From Rhizobacter sp. (GTDB lineage: Bacteria > Pseudomonadota > Gammaproteobacteria > Burkholderiales > Burkholderiaceae_C), in contig JAHBZQ010000001.1 of NCBI GenBank assembly GCA_019635355.1, positions 744,001 through 808,000 on the forward strand: a DNA stretch of 64,000 bases, in the 5' to 3' direction. The position numbers were made by a program, and so were the translations under genes. How positions within the stretch are numbered: position 1 is the first letter of the stretch; each line of letters starts with the position of its first letter. Shown one piece after another: positions 47,285 through 55,755 of this stretch. The notes under the pieces are model-generated. The model saw nothing but the letters and a program-made list of their open reading frames with translations, was not told the origin of the DNA and did no database searches.

Positions 47285-49003
47285 TCAGTAGCCCATCTTC
47301 TTCTTGAGCGCCTGGTCCACCCACATGCGGCTGTGGATCGGGCCGGGGCGCTCGGCGCCGGCACGCAGCTCGCCGCCGTAGTTCTTCACCCACGGCCACC
47401 AGGCGGTGTAGACGTAGGGTGTGGGCAGCCAGATGTAGGGCGCCTGGTCGAGGATCTCACGCGTCAACAGCCTTACCTTCACCTGGCGGATCTTCTCGTC
47501 GGGCTCGGCCACGATCTCTTCCATCTTCTTGTCGAAGTTCGGGTCTTTCCAGCGCGAAGGGTTGAAGGTGGCGCGGCTGGTGAAGTTCTTGCGCAGCGAG
47601 GTCGTCGGGTTGGTGATGGTGTTGACGAAGTAGAAGCCGGGCTCGTTGGTGCCGGTGAAGAGCGCCTTCTGCATCGCACCCGGCTCGGTGATCACGAGCT
47701 TGACCTTCACACCCACCTTCTCGAGGTAGGCCGAGACCAGCGTCACGAGGTCGTGGTTCTGCGTGTTGCCGCTGACCTGCACCTTGAACTCGAAGCCGTT
47801 GGGGTAGCCGGCTTCCGTGAGCAGCTGCTTGGCCTTCTTCGGGTTGAAGGTGTAGAGCTCCTGGATCGACGGCGGCATGGCCGACAGCGGCTCGTAGTAG
47901 CCGGTGTAGTCGGGGTGCTGCGGGTGCACGAACATCTCGGCGTTGCCGCCGTAGTAGCCCTTGATGATGGCCTGCTTGTCGATGGCCATGTTGAGCGCGC
48001 GCCGCACGCGCACGTCGTCGAGCGGCTTGGTGTCGACGCGCATGCCGATCACGGTGCCCGAGATGCCGAGCCAGCGCGCCGTCTTGAGCTTGGGCGCGGT
48101 CTTCTTCAGCTCGTCGATGGCCGACCAGCTCACGAGTTCGAGCACGTCGAGCTTGCCGGTGCGCAACGCGGTCAGCGCGGTGGCTTCTTCCTTGATCACG
48201 CGGTAGCTGATCTTGTCGACGAAGGGCAGCTTGTGCTCCTTGCCGCCGATCTTTTCCTTGTCCCAGTAGTTGGGGTTCTTGGTGAAGGTCGACGAGTTGC
48301 CCTGGATGTAGTCGGTGAGCATGAAGGGGCCGGTACCGTTCACGTTCTTCCAGTTGTTGGCGCCGGCCGTCACCACCTCCTTGGGCACGATGGCGGAGTA
48401 GTAGCCCCAGCCGAAGCGGTAGTCCCACTCGGAGTTGTAGTTCTTGAAGGTGAAGACGACGGTGTGCTTGCCCGTCGCCTCGACCTTGGCCACGTGGTCG
48501 AAGTAGCCGGGGATCTTCTTCGGGCTGGTGTTGAGGCGGTTGAAGCTGTAGACCACGTCTTCGGCGGTCAGCTCGCGCGCCTCCATCACGCCGGGCTTCG
48601 CGGGGAACATCACGCCCTTGCGCAACTGGAACTCCACCCGCAGCGGGTTGTCGAGCATCTTCCAGCTCTCGGCCAGCTCGCCGCGCATGCCGTCGTGCGG
48701 TAGCCAGGCGTCCGCGATGAAGCGGTGCGGGCCGCCGTGGGCGCCCTTGGCTTTCGAGAGGTCGGCGGCGATGAGCTGCTCGTAGGCAAGGCCCACGTCG
48801 TTGTTGAGCTTCCACGACCAGTCGGCCGGGTCGAAGGAGCCGGCATTGAGCGTGTACATCAACGTGCCGATGTTGAGCCCGCCACCGTATTGCGGGGCTT
48901 CGGCGGCCGTGCCTTGTGCGAGCGACCAGGCCGGCGCAAGGCACAACAAGGCTGCCGAGACAAACGCACGGCGCCGCGAGGGGAGGGAAGTCGAGTTCGT
49001 CAT
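47285..49003 (-). CDS. ABC-transporter solute-binding protein (family 5, peptide/nickel type)
   Basis: 572 residues from the ATG at 49003; a GTG eight codons earlier is possible. A signal peptide ends near SLAQ-G. The mature protein carries family-5 features: GRL-like start PQYGGGLNIGTL, the DVVYSFNRL segment, NGTGPFMLTDYI, and VRRALNMAIDKQAIIKGYYGG. These bind oligopeptides, nickel complexes or various organic ligands. No permease or ATPase genes are adjacent. It is 27 bases downstream of the flavin reductase in the same direction, so both are probably regulated by the operator at 49512-49542. Confidence 0.9.
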   Translation of the reverse strand: MTNSTSLPSRRRAFVSAALLCLAPAWSLAQGTAAEAPQYGGGLNIGTLMYTLNAGSFDPADWSWKLNNDVGLAYEQLIAADLSKAKGAHGGPHRFIADAWLPHDGMRGELAESWKMLDNPLRVEFQLRKGVMFPAKPGVMEARELTAEDVVYSFNRLNTSPKKIPGYFDHVAKVEATGKHTVVFTFKNYNSEWDYRFGWGYYSAIVPKEVVTAGANNWKNVNGTGPFMLTDYIQGNSSTFTKNPNYWDKEKIGGKEHKLPFVDKISYRVIKEEATALTALRTGKLDVLELVSWSAIDELKKTAPKLKTARWLGISGTVIGMRVDTKPLDDVRVRRALNMAIDKQAIIKGYYGGNAEMFVHPQHPDYTGYYEPLSAMPPSIQELYTFNPKKAKQLLTEAGYPNGFEFKVQVSGNTQNHDLVTLVSAYLEKVGVKVKLVITEPGAMQKALFTGTNEPGFYFVNTITNPTTSLRKNFTSRATFNPSRWKDPNFDKKMEEIVAEPDEKIRQVKVRLLTREILDQAPYIWLPTPYVYTAWWPWVKNYGGELRAGAERPGPIHSRMWVDQALKKKMGY

Positions 49004-49030
49004 GGAGCGTTCTTGGATGGGTGACACGGT

Positions 49031-49510
49031 TCAGCGGGCGAGCGCAGTGCAGAAGCGGCCCGCATGGAAGACGAGGGGTTCGGCATCGTCGCGGCGCTCG
49101 CAGCGCTCGACTTCACCGACGAAGATGGTGTGGTCGCCTTCTTCGTAGCGACTGCGGTTGAAGCATTCGAAGACCGCGGCCACGCCGTCGAGGATAGGGG
49201 CGCCGCAAATCCCTGTGCGCCAGGGAATGCCCGCGAAGCGATCGACGTTCTTGCGAGCGAAACGTTCTGCCAGGCACTGCTGATCGGCCGCCAGCACGTT
49301 GATGGCGTAGTGCGTGCCGCGTTTCAACGCGGGGCTCGACGCTGCGGTGTGCGCGAGGCTCCACAACACGAGCGGCGGTGCGAGCGACACCGAGTTGAAC
49401 GAACTGGCCGTGAGGCCGATGAGGCCGAACTCCGGGTCACGGCAGGTGACGACGGTCACGCCTGTTGCGAAGTGGCCGAGCGCCGAACGAAACTCTTGCG
49501 GGCTGAACAT
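49031..49510 (-). CDS. Flavin reductase (FMN-binding split-barrel, two-component monooxygenase type)
   Basis: 159 residues. The start FRSALGHFATGVTVVT, the LTASSFNSVSLAPPLVLWSL segment and the closing GDHTIFVGEVERCE are typical of the HpaC-like NAD(P)H:flavin reductases that supply reduced flavin to a monooxygenase. No oxygenase component is in the window. The ATG lies two bases from a long palindrome and there is no Shine-Dalgarno sequence. TATATT seven bases before the ATG would make a leaderless message. It is followed by the solute-binding protein gene. Confidence 0.92.
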   Translation of the reverse strand: MFSPQEFRSALGHFATGVTVVTCRDPEFGLIGLTASSFNSVSLAPPLVLWSLAHTAASSPALKRGTHYAINVLAADQQCLAERFARKNVDRFAGIPWRTGICGAPILDGVAAVFECFNRSRYEEGDHTIFVGEVERCERRDDAEPLVFHAGRFCTALAR

Positions 49511-49511
49511 G

Positions 49512-49542
49512 CCCGTTAATATAGATTGTTTCTACTAACGGG
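49512..49542. promoter_or_regulatory. Operator at the flavin reductase promoter
   Basis: CCCGTTA (49512-49518) and TAACGGG (49536-49542) are perfect 7-bp arms of a 31-bp imperfect palindrome between the TetR stop and the flavin-reductase ATG. On the minus strand it contains CGTTAGTAGA, the same half-site as at 38474-38483. It overlaps a TATATT -10 candidate, so a bound repressor would block transcription. Confidence 0.6.
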
Positions 49543-49568
49543 GCGTCAGCAGAAGCCCTGAAGCGGGC

Positions 49569-50285
49569 TCAGGCCCTGGCCTTCGCAGCGGTGGTCTTTC
49601 GTTTGGAGGCGGGCTTCGCGCTTTTCTCGCTCTTGTCCGCCTTGTCGGCCTTCTTGGGCTGCTCCGGTGCCCGCGTTGCCTCGAAGCGCTTTTGCAGACC
49701 TTCCCAGCCGCCGAGGGCGAAGTCGGTCCAGATGTTGGCGGCTTCCTCGGCGGTCACGCCGGCCCGCTTCAACGCGCGCCCCGAGAGGATGGGCGCGTTG
49801 ACCACGAGGATGGAGCACACCAGCGCAACCTGGCGTGGCACGCCGTAGGTTTCGACGATGCGGTCGATGAAGTGCTCGGTGATGGCGGAGCGTTCGTCCT
49901 TGCCACGGCGGCGCACGAGGTCGAACACGGCACGGTCGGACGCCAGCAGCCGGATGATCGGCCCGCGCTCGTAGAGGTATTCGAAGCCGTGCTTCTGCGA
50001 ATTGCGGATCAGCGGCTCGAGCGGCGTGTCAGGCGAGATCGCCGAGAGCTTTCGGGCACCCAGGTACTGGTACTCGCGCTCGAGCACCGCCTTCAGGATG
50101 TCTTCACGCTTCGGGAAGTATTTGTAGATGAGCGGCACGCTCACCCCCGCGATCGCGGCCACCTTCTCGAGCGAGAAATCGGAGAGGCCTCGTTCGAGGA
50201 CGTAGGCCACGGCGCTGTCGAGCAGCTGCTCGCGGCGCTCTTCGGGGGCCATGCGGCGGGCACGGGGGGCGGCTGCGGTCGACAC
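49569..50285 (-). CDS. TetR/AcrR family regulator with Lys-rich tail
   Basis: 238 residues from a GTG; an ATG 11 codons later (MAPEERREQ) is an alternative. The DNA-binding domain is RREQLLDSAVAYVLERGLSDFSLEKVAAIAGVSVPLIYKYFPKRED. The ligand-binding domain resembles that of the partial TetR at 1-348, with identical LEPLI and YLYERGP tracts. A C-terminal tail of about 30 residues is Lys/Ala/Ser-rich and probably disordered. It lies directly upstream of the operator and flavin reductase on the same strand, and is the best candidate to bind both CGTTAGTAGA palindromes. Confidence 0.9.
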   Translation of the reverse strand: MSTAAAPRARRMAPEERREQLLDSAVAYVLERGLSDFSLEKVAAIAGVSVPLIYKYFPKREDILKAVLEREYQYLGARKLSAISPDTPLEPLIRNSQKHGFEYLYERGPIIRLLASDRAVFDLVRRRGKDERSAITEHFIDRIVETYGVPRQVALVCSILVVNAPILSGRALKRAGVTAEEAANIWTDFALGGWEGLQKRFEATRAPEQPKKADKADKSEKSAKPASKRKTTAAKARA

Positions 50286-50358
50286 TCGGTCCTCTCAGTC
50301 GATGGGGCGGCCGAGAGCATATCGCTGTCGCGCCATGCGCGGCAGCGATCCAGATCAA

Positions 50359-51597
50359 TCAATAAAGGATGCGGCAGCGGATCGTGTCGGGCAGGCTGCA
50401 CAGATCGGCCAGGGCCACCTCGGGCGAGCCGCTGTCCACGTCGATCACGACATAGCCCACGTCTTCGCGCGTGCTCAGGTACTGCGCGGCGATGTTGACG
50501 CCGGCCTTGGAGAGCCGCTCGTTCACCCGCGCCATCACACCCGGCACGTTGCGGTGGATGTGCAGCAGCCGGCTGCGGCCGGTGTGCTCGGGCAGGGCGA
50601 CCTCGGGGAAGTTGACGGCGCTCGTGGTCGAGCCGTTGTTGCTGTAGCGGATCAGCTTGTCGGCCACCTCGCGGCCGATGTTGGCCTGGGCTTCGAGCGT
50701 GGAGCCGCCGATGTGCGGCGTGAGGATCACGTTGTCGAAGCGGGTGAGGGGCGATTCGAATTTCAAGTCGTTGCCTTGCGGCTCGACCGGGAACACGTCG
50801 ACCGCCGCACCGGCCAGGTGGCCGCTTTCCAGCGCTTCGGTGAGCGCGTCGATGTCGACCACCGTGCCGCGCGAGGCATTGATGAGGTGCGCGCCGGGTT
50901 TCATCGCCTGGATCTGCGCGCGGCCCATCAGCCCCTTGGTGGAGGGCAGCTCGGGCAGGTGCAGCGTCACCACATCAGATCGCGTCAGCACCTCGTCGAG
51001 GCTCGCGAGCTGGCGGGCATTGCCGAGCGTGAGCTTCGATTCGATGTCGTGGAAGACGACCACCATGCCGAGCTGCTCGGCCAGCACGCCGATCTGCGTG
51101 CCGATGTGGCCGTAGCCCACGATGCCGAGCGTCTTGCCGCGCACCTCGAACGAGCCTTCGGCACTCTTCGACCAGCCGTTGCGGTGGAGCAGGGCGTTCT
51201 TCTGCGGAATGCCACGCATCAGCATGATGATCTCGGCCAGCACCAGCTCGGCCACGCTGCGCGTGTTGGAAAACGGCGCGTTGAAGACGGGGATGCCCAA
51301 CGCCATTGCGGTGGAAAGGTCGATCTGGTTGGTGCCGATGCAGAAGGCGCCCACCGCTGTGAGCTTGGGCGCGGCGCGCAGCACTTCGGCGGTGAGCTGC
51401 GTGCGCGAGCGGATGCCAAGGAAATGCGCATCGGCGAGCACTTCGCGCAGCTCGGCGCCGGCCAGCGCCTTGGGCGAGGTCACGACCTCGGAATAGCCGT
51501 CGCGCTGGATCAGGTCCACCGCCGAGGGGTGGATGCCTTCGAGCAGCACGAACTTGAGCTTGTTCTTCGGGACGGAGAGTCGAGGTGCGGTGGTCAT
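50359..51597 (-). CDS. serA: D-3-phosphoglycerate dehydrogenase
   Basis: 412 residues from the ATG at 51597, close to the 410 of E. coli SerA; the longer upstream frame is not needed. The NAD-binding motif is GIVGYGHIGTQIG. The catalytic Arg/Glu/His lie in the SRG...DVFPVEP...LTPHIGGSTLEAQ region. A C-terminal ACT domain (VPGVMARVNERLSKAGVNI) is where serine binds for feedback inhibition. It catalyses the first step of serine synthesis, oxidising 3-phosphoglycerate. It is separate from the regulated TetR unit downstream. Confidence 0.95.
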   Translation of the reverse strand: MTTAPRLSVPKNKLKFVLLEGIHPSAVDLIQRDGYSEVVTSPKALAGAELREVLADAHFLGIRSRTQLTAEVLRAAPKLTAVGAFCIGTNQIDLSTAMALGIPVFNAPFSNTRSVAELVLAEIIMLMRGIPQKNALLHRNGWSKSAEGSFEVRGKTLGIVGYGHIGTQIGVLAEQLGMVVVFHDIESKLTLGNARQLASLDEVLTRSDVVTLHLPELPSTKGLMGRAQIQAMKPGAHLINASRGTVVDIDALTEALESGHLAGAAVDVFPVEPQGNDLKFESPLTRFDNVILTPHIGGSTLEAQANIGREVADKLIRYSNNGSTTSAVNFPEVALPEHTGRSRLLHIHRNVPGVMARVNERLSKAGVNIAAQYLSTREDVGYVVIDVDSGSPEVALADLCSLPDTIRCRILY

Positions 51598-51748
51598 GCG
51601 TGCATTGTTGACCACGGGCGATGCCCTCAGTCGGCGCGGTGCCAAGAGGGTTCAGGCGCGACGATGCGTCCGCCCCCGAAAGAGGGCGGACGCTGCGCAG
51701 CGATCAGGTCAACACCGGTCGACCTGAAGAGGGGTGCGCTTTCCGGCT

Positions 51749-51958
51749 TCAGCGCTCCTGGTCGCGCTGGCGTTCCTGGTCGCGGCCGGACTGGTTGCCT
51801 TGCTGGCCACCTTCCTGGCGCCGTGGTTGGCCGCCTTGCTGCTGACCTCCTTGGCCACCTTGTTGCTGCTGCTGGCCACTGCGGCTGCCGCCGCCTTGCT
51901 GGCCCTGCTGGTTGGCTTGGTTGGCCTGGTCTTGCTGGTCCCGGTTCTGTTGAGTCAT
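51749..51958 (-). CDS. Small Gln/Gly-rich, probably disordered protein
   Basis: 69 residues from an ATG preceded by AAGGAG seven bases upstream. The composition is dominated by Gln, Gly, Asn and Arg with runs such as GQQGGG and GQQQQQGG. No hydrophobic residue is present after the initiator Met apart from Ala and Pro, so no folded core is expected. It ends in a charged segment (GRDQERQRDQER). It is followed after 150 bases by serA on the same strand. The strong ribosome-binding site argues that it is real; the function is unknown. The plus-strand open frame over it is an antisense shadow. Confidence 0.65.
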   Translation of the reverse strand: MTQQNRDQQDQANQANQQGQQGGGSRSGQQQQQGGQGGQQQGGQPRRQEGGQQGNQSGRDQERQRDQER

Positions 51959-52303
51959 TTGCGATCTCCTTCAGTGATGCCGGAGAGATTCCGGTCCTTC
52001 CAACGGGCAACTGCCGTGCCGCTGCGCGTCGTTGGCATATCTCGTGTGCGCACGGCTTGCCGGGGTGAGGGAGCCGGCTGAGGCACCCGGGAAGATGAAG
52101 AAATTGCGGCATCTCGCGCGATCGGCTGGACGCCCATCCCGTCGTCGGGCAGGCTTGCCAAGCCGGTGGGCGCGGTACGCGTCAAGGCTCGCAGCCACAT
52201 GCCCCGATCGACCGCATGGAGAGCTAACGCCGAGAAGGAGAGGCGTGCCGCCGGAACATCGATTGCCGATCCGTGAAGTCCCAGACCTCACGGAGACAAG
52301 AAG
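51959..52303. other. Intergenic region between the Gln-rich gene and the di-haem cytochrome
   Basis: 345 bases separate two divergent genes. I see no convincing coding frame. A small hairpin GGCTT-GCC-AAGCC lies near 52150. The ribosome-binding sites of both flanking genes are at its ends. Both promoters must be here, but no clear -35/-10 pair or operator stood out. Confidence 0.5.
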
Positions 52304-53698
52304 ATGAACCAGCCCTTCACCCTGCTGTTGGCCGCGAGCGTGACCGCCGCCGTGGCCCTCGCCGTGCATGCCGACCCACTGCCGCCCGACACCACCTACC
52401 GGCCGCTGCCCACGCAGCCGTTTTCCGACGTCAAACGCAGCGACGAGGCCGCCAAACCCAAGGTGATGCAGCGCCAGCAGTCGTTGCTCGAATCGCGCTA
52501 CGACCTGTCGAACCGCCCCGTGCCGGGTATGTCGATGTCGGGTGGGCGCAAGCCGGTGCAGGGCGGTGTGCGGGTGAAGCTGCCGCCTGGCATGACGTGG
52601 GAGCGCCTCGCCGCGCTTGCGCCTGAAGAGATCCGCGAGCGAGGCCTGCTGCCCGAAGGCTTCAAGCCCCTGCCGCACGTGAAGCAGGCAAGCGGCGGGC
52701 AGGTGTTCCCCAACGCCCAGATCGAGCAGATCGCGAAGTTCGAGCAGCGCGACCTGCGCCGCTTCGACGTCGACTTCGACCTGCCCGACCACCTCACGCC
52801 CGAGTTCCCGGCGCCCATCTTCCTCACGACCCGGCCCGAGCTGGGCGACGTGTCGCGCGGCCAGGCGCTGACGATCCGCAACTTCTACGAGCTGATGAAC
52901 GGCATCGTCACGCCGGTGCAGATGGATGGCCTGCGGCTGCTGCTGACGCCGTTCCCGCAAGAGGAGTTCAACTTCACCGAAGACCGCAAGGTGGCACAGC
53001 CGAGCATGGGCGTGGCCTGCCTCGACTGCCACACCAACTTTCACACCAACGCCGCCTTTCACCTCACCCCCGACGTGCGCCCGCAGGCGGCGCGATTCCG
53101 GCTCGACACGACGAGCCTGCGCGGCCTCTTCAACCAGCAGATCCACGGCTCCAAGCGCTCGTTGCGCTCGGTGGAAGACTTCAGCGAATTCGAGCAGCGC
53201 ACCGCCTACTTCAACGGCGACCACGTGAGCGCCACGCGCAAGGGCCCGAACCTGCCAGACCGCACCAACCAGGTGGCGATGATGGCCCAGATGCAGAACA
53301 TCATCGACTTCCCGCCCGCTCCCAAGCTCGACTGGCGTGGCCGGCTGATGCCGAACAAGGCGACCTCGCAGGAACTTGCGGGCGAGCAGGTCTTCTTCGG
53401 CAAGGGCCAGTGCTCGGCCTGTCATGTCGCACAGACGTCGTTTCTCGACAACAACATGCACGACCTGAAACTCGAGCGCTTCTACAAGGTGGGCGAGACG
53501 CGCAACGACCTCGTGCTGCTGCCCGACGGGCCGATCAAGACCTTCACGCTGCGCGGCATCAAGGATTCGCCGCCCTACCTGCACGACGGCCGCCTGCTCA
53601 CGCTCGCCGACACGGTGGAGTTCTTCAACCTCGTGCTGGGCCTGAAGCTCACGGCGCAGGAGAAGGAGAACCTCACCGCCTATCTGCTGGCACTTTGA
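52304..53698 (+). CDS. Di-haem cytochrome c (MauG / cytochrome c peroxidase-like)
   Basis: 464 residues with a signal peptide cleaved near VHA-D. Two c-type haem sites are seen: C239-LDC-H243 and C370-SAC-H374. The C-terminal part (FTLRGIKDSPPYLHDGRLLTLADTVEFFN) is the conserved closing segment of di-haem peroxidase-type proteins. The N-terminal ~200 residues are less typical. It is a periplasmic electron carrier or peroxidase; the substrate is unknown. It is followed 15 bases later by a DUF4142 gene, probably in the same operon. Confidence 0.88.
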   Translation: MNQPFTLLLAASVTAAVALAVHADPLPPDTTYRPLPTQPFSDVKRSDEAAKPKVMQRQQSLLESRYDLSNRPVPGMSMSGGRKPVQGGVRVKLPPGMTWERLAALAPEEIRERGLLPEGFKPLPHVKQASGGQVFPNAQIEQIAKFEQRDLRRFDVDFDLPDHLTPEFPAPIFLTTRPELGDVSRGQALTIRNFYELMNGIVTPVQMDGLRLLLTPFPQEEFNFTEDRKVAQPSMGVACLDCHTNFHTNAAFHLTPDVRPQAARFRLDTTSLRGLFNQQIHGSKRSLRSVEDFSEFEQRTAYFNGDHVSATRKGPNLPDRTNQVAMMAQMQNIIDFPPAPKLDWRGRLMPNKATSQELAGEQVFFGKGQCSACHVAQTSFLDNNMHDLKLERFYKVGETRNDLVLLPDGPIKTFTLRGIKDSPPYLHDGRLLTLADTVEFFNLVLGLKLTAQEKENLTAYLLAL

Positions 53699-53713
53699 GC
53701 GAAGGAGACACCC

Positions 53714-54340
53714 ATGCGCATTCCACACCTTCTCGCGCTCGCCCTGTGCTGCGCTTCAGCACCCGCCCTGGCGCAATACGGCAACCCCGGTTTCATGCTG
53801 CCCGGCACGGCCGAAGCACAACCCGGCGTGCCGGCCTCTGGGCAATACAACACCGTCGACCGGCTCTTCGTGAAGCTGGTCGGCATGGGCAACGCCGGCG
53901 AGGTCGAGATCGGCAAGCTGGCCGACGCCCGCGCCAACCGCCCGGGCACCCGCACGTTCGCCCGCCGCATGGCACAGGGCCACGGCAATGCCGCGCCCAG
54001 GCTCGCCGCCGCGGCCCGCGCGATGAACCTGCCCGCCAGCCCCGAGCCCGACCCCGACCAGAAGGCCACCCGGGCCCGCCTCGACGCCCTGCAAGGCGCC
54101 GCCTTCGACAGTGCCTACCTCCAGTCGCAGCTCGTCGACCACCAGAAGACGGCCCAGCTACTGCAATGGGAGATCGCGCAGGGGCAGGACGCCTCGCTGC
54201 AGGCGCTCGCCCGCGAACTGCTGCCGGCGGTGCTCGACCACCTGCGCGAAGCGCAGGCCTTGTACGCGGACGCCACGGCTGCCGGCCTGCAGGGCCTTGC
54301 GGCGGCGCAAACCCCGGCCGAGCCCTCGCGCCGACGATAG
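53714..54340 (+). CDS. DUF4142 family periplasmic protein
   Basis: 208 residues with GGAGA before the ATG and a signal peptide ending ALA-Q. The rest is helical: FVKLVGMGNAGEVEIGKLADARANRPGTRTFARRMAQGHGNAAPRL, and later FDSAYLQSQLVDHQKTAQLLQWEI. This is the ferritin-like four-helix layout of DUF4142, often induced in the general stress response. No metal-site residues are evident. It is co-transcribed with the cytochrome upstream. Confidence 0.88.
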   Translation: MRIPHLLALALCCASAPALAQYGNPGFMLPGTAEAQPGVPASGQYNTVDRLFVKLVGMGNAGEVEIGKLADARANRPGTRTFARRMAQGHGNAAPRLAAAARAMNLPASPEPDPDQKATRARLDALQGAAFDSAYLQSQLVDHQKTAQLLQWEIAQGQDASLQALARELLPAVLDHLREAQALYADATAAGLQGLAAAQTPAEPSRRR

Positions 54341-54347
54341 AGGCCTC

Positions 54348-54980
54348 ATGCTGGAGCACACCGTCGTCCACCTCGGCCCCGCGCTCGCACCGGCCGATCT
54401 CTGCCAAGTCAGCGGCGCGCAGGGGCTCATCGTCTGCGTGCACACCGATGGCGGCGCCAGCACCTCGCGGCGGCTGCAATCGGTGTTGCTGCGCCTGCAG
54501 GCACGCGGCTTTTCCACGCTCGACCTCGACCTGCTCGCCCCCGGCGAAGCCGACGACCCTGAACGTGTCGACGACCCCGAGCTGCTCACCCAGCGGCTCG
54601 ACCACGCGCTCGACCTGCTGCCGACGTCGGTGAGGCAGCTGCCGCTCTTCCTCTTCGGCTCCGACAGCGGTGCCGCGGCCATGCTGCGCGCGGCCGCGTG
54701 CCGGCCGCGCGGCATCCGTGCGCTGGTGGCGCGCAGCGGCCGTGTCGACCTCGCAAGCGACGTGCTGGGCGACGTGCGCCTGCCCACCTTGCTGATCGTG
54801 GCCGCGGGCGACCCCGAGACCGTCGAGATCAACCGCCAGGCCTTCACCCGCCTGCGCTGCGAGAAGCGCATCGACGTGGTGCCGCGCGCGACCCATCATT
54901 TCCTGGAAGCAGGCACGCTCGACGTGGTAGCGCAGCTGGCGAGCGACTGGTTCAGCGCGCACCTCGCACCTCCCGGCTGA
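54348..54980 (+). CDS. Alpha/beta hydrolase fold protein with non-serine elbow
   Basis: 210 residues from the ATG at 54348, eight bases after the DUF4142 stop. The fold is that of dienelactone-hydrolase-like proteins: an early strand LIVCVHTDGGAS, then LPLFLFGSDSGAAAML, DVRLPTLLIVAAGDPETV and a terminal His in ATHHFLEAG. The elbow reads G-S-D-S-G, so the position normally taken by the nucleophilic Ser is Asp. Either Asp acts as the nucleophile, as in dehalogenases and epoxide hydrolases, or the protein is inactive. It probably shares the operon of the cytochrome and DUF4142 genes. Confidence 0.75.
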   Translation: MLEHTVVHLGPALAPADLCQVSGAQGLIVCVHTDGGASTSRRLQSVLLRLQARGFSTLDLDLLAPGEADDPERVDDPELLTQRLDHALDLLPTSVRQLPLFLFGSDSGAAAMLRAAACRPRGIRALVARSGRVDLASDVLGDVRLPTLLIVAAGDPETVEINRQAFTRLRCEKRIDVVPRATHHFLEAGTLDVVAQLASDWFSAHLAPPG

Positions 54981-55093
54981 TCGCGCGGCGCGCGGGCCTT
55001 GGAAGCACATCGTGGAAGCACGTTTGTGCAAGTGCAACGGGCTGTAGAAATGACGTAGAAACGCCTGATCGCGGCGCTACCATCGCCCGCTTC

Positions 55094-55741
55094 ATGACCG
55101 AGCCCGCTGTTGCCGCCATGAGCCTGGCCCTCCGTCGCGCACCCTGCATGCAGTTCGCCGGGTACGGTGCGCTGCGCCTGCTGGCGCGCTGGTCGGCAAG
55201 GCTTGCGTTGTGCTGTGCCGCCGTGGCCGCACACGCGCAGCCGGCCCCCGCGGCGTCTGTGCCACCCCCAGCACCACCGCCCAGCCTCGACGAGACCAAG
55301 GCAGGCTACCTGCATCGCTTCGCCGGCTTCGTCGAGTGGCCGGCGTCGAGCTTCACCTCGGCCGATGCGCCCATCGTCGTCGGCATCGTCGGCGCGCCGG
55401 GCCTGCAGAAGGAGCTGGCGCAGGTCGTCGCCGGCCGGCTGGTGCAAAACCGCGCCATGCAGGTCGTGGAGCTGGCCGAGCCGAAGCAGGGCACGGGGGT
55501 GCACATCCTGATGATCGGGCGGGGCGCCTCGAAGCGCGCCGGCGAGTGGATCGCCGCCGTGAAAAGCCGCCCGGTGCTCGTGATCACCGATCTTGCGCAA
55601 GGCCTGGAGCGCGGCGCGGCGCTGGGCTTCACCGAAAGCGAAGGCCGGGTGCGCTTCGAGGCCTCGGTGCCTGCCGCCGAAGCGGCGGGCCTGCGCCTGA
55701 GTTCGCGGCTGCTGCCGCTGGCCGAACGGGTGGTCAAGTGA
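55094..55741 (+). CDS. YfiR family periplasmic regulator
   Basis: 215 residues; ATGs at 55118 and 55148 are alternative starts. A long N-terminal hydrophobic region includes a signal peptide ending AHA-Q. The YfiR/DUF4154 core follows: KAGYLHRFAGFVEWP, IVVGIVGAPGLQ, VHILMIGR, PVLVITDLAQGLERGAALGFTE and VRFEASVPAAEAAGLRLSSRLLPLA. In Pseudomonas, YfiR inhibits the diguanylate cyclase YfiN in the periplasm. Here the downstream partner is a histidine kinase whose start is coupled to this stop, so YfiR probably controls that kinase instead. Confidence 0.9.
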   Translation: MTEPAVAAMSLALRRAPCMQFAGYGALRLLARWSARLALCCAAVAAHAQPAPAASVPPPAPPPSLDETKAGYLHRFAGFVEWPASSFTSADAPIVVGIVGAPGLQKELAQVVAGRLVQNRAMQVVELAEPKQGTGVHILMIGRGASKRAGEWIAAVKSRPVLVITDLAQGLERGAALGFTESEGRVRFEASVPAAEAAGLRLSSRLLPLAERVVK

Positions 55742-55755
55742 AACGCGAGGGCAGC

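Noticed and set aside
47265..47295. Two copies of a CCGTCAGTAGC-like repeat at converging gene ends
   Set aside because: They arise from the two stop-codon contexts and are only 11 bp long; probably chance.
51734..52081. Plus-strand frame of 115 codons encoding a very hydrophobic Leu/Ala-rich protein
   Set aside because: Its hydrophobicity is the reverse complement of Gln codons (CAG read as CTG). The minus-strand frame has the ribosome-binding site.
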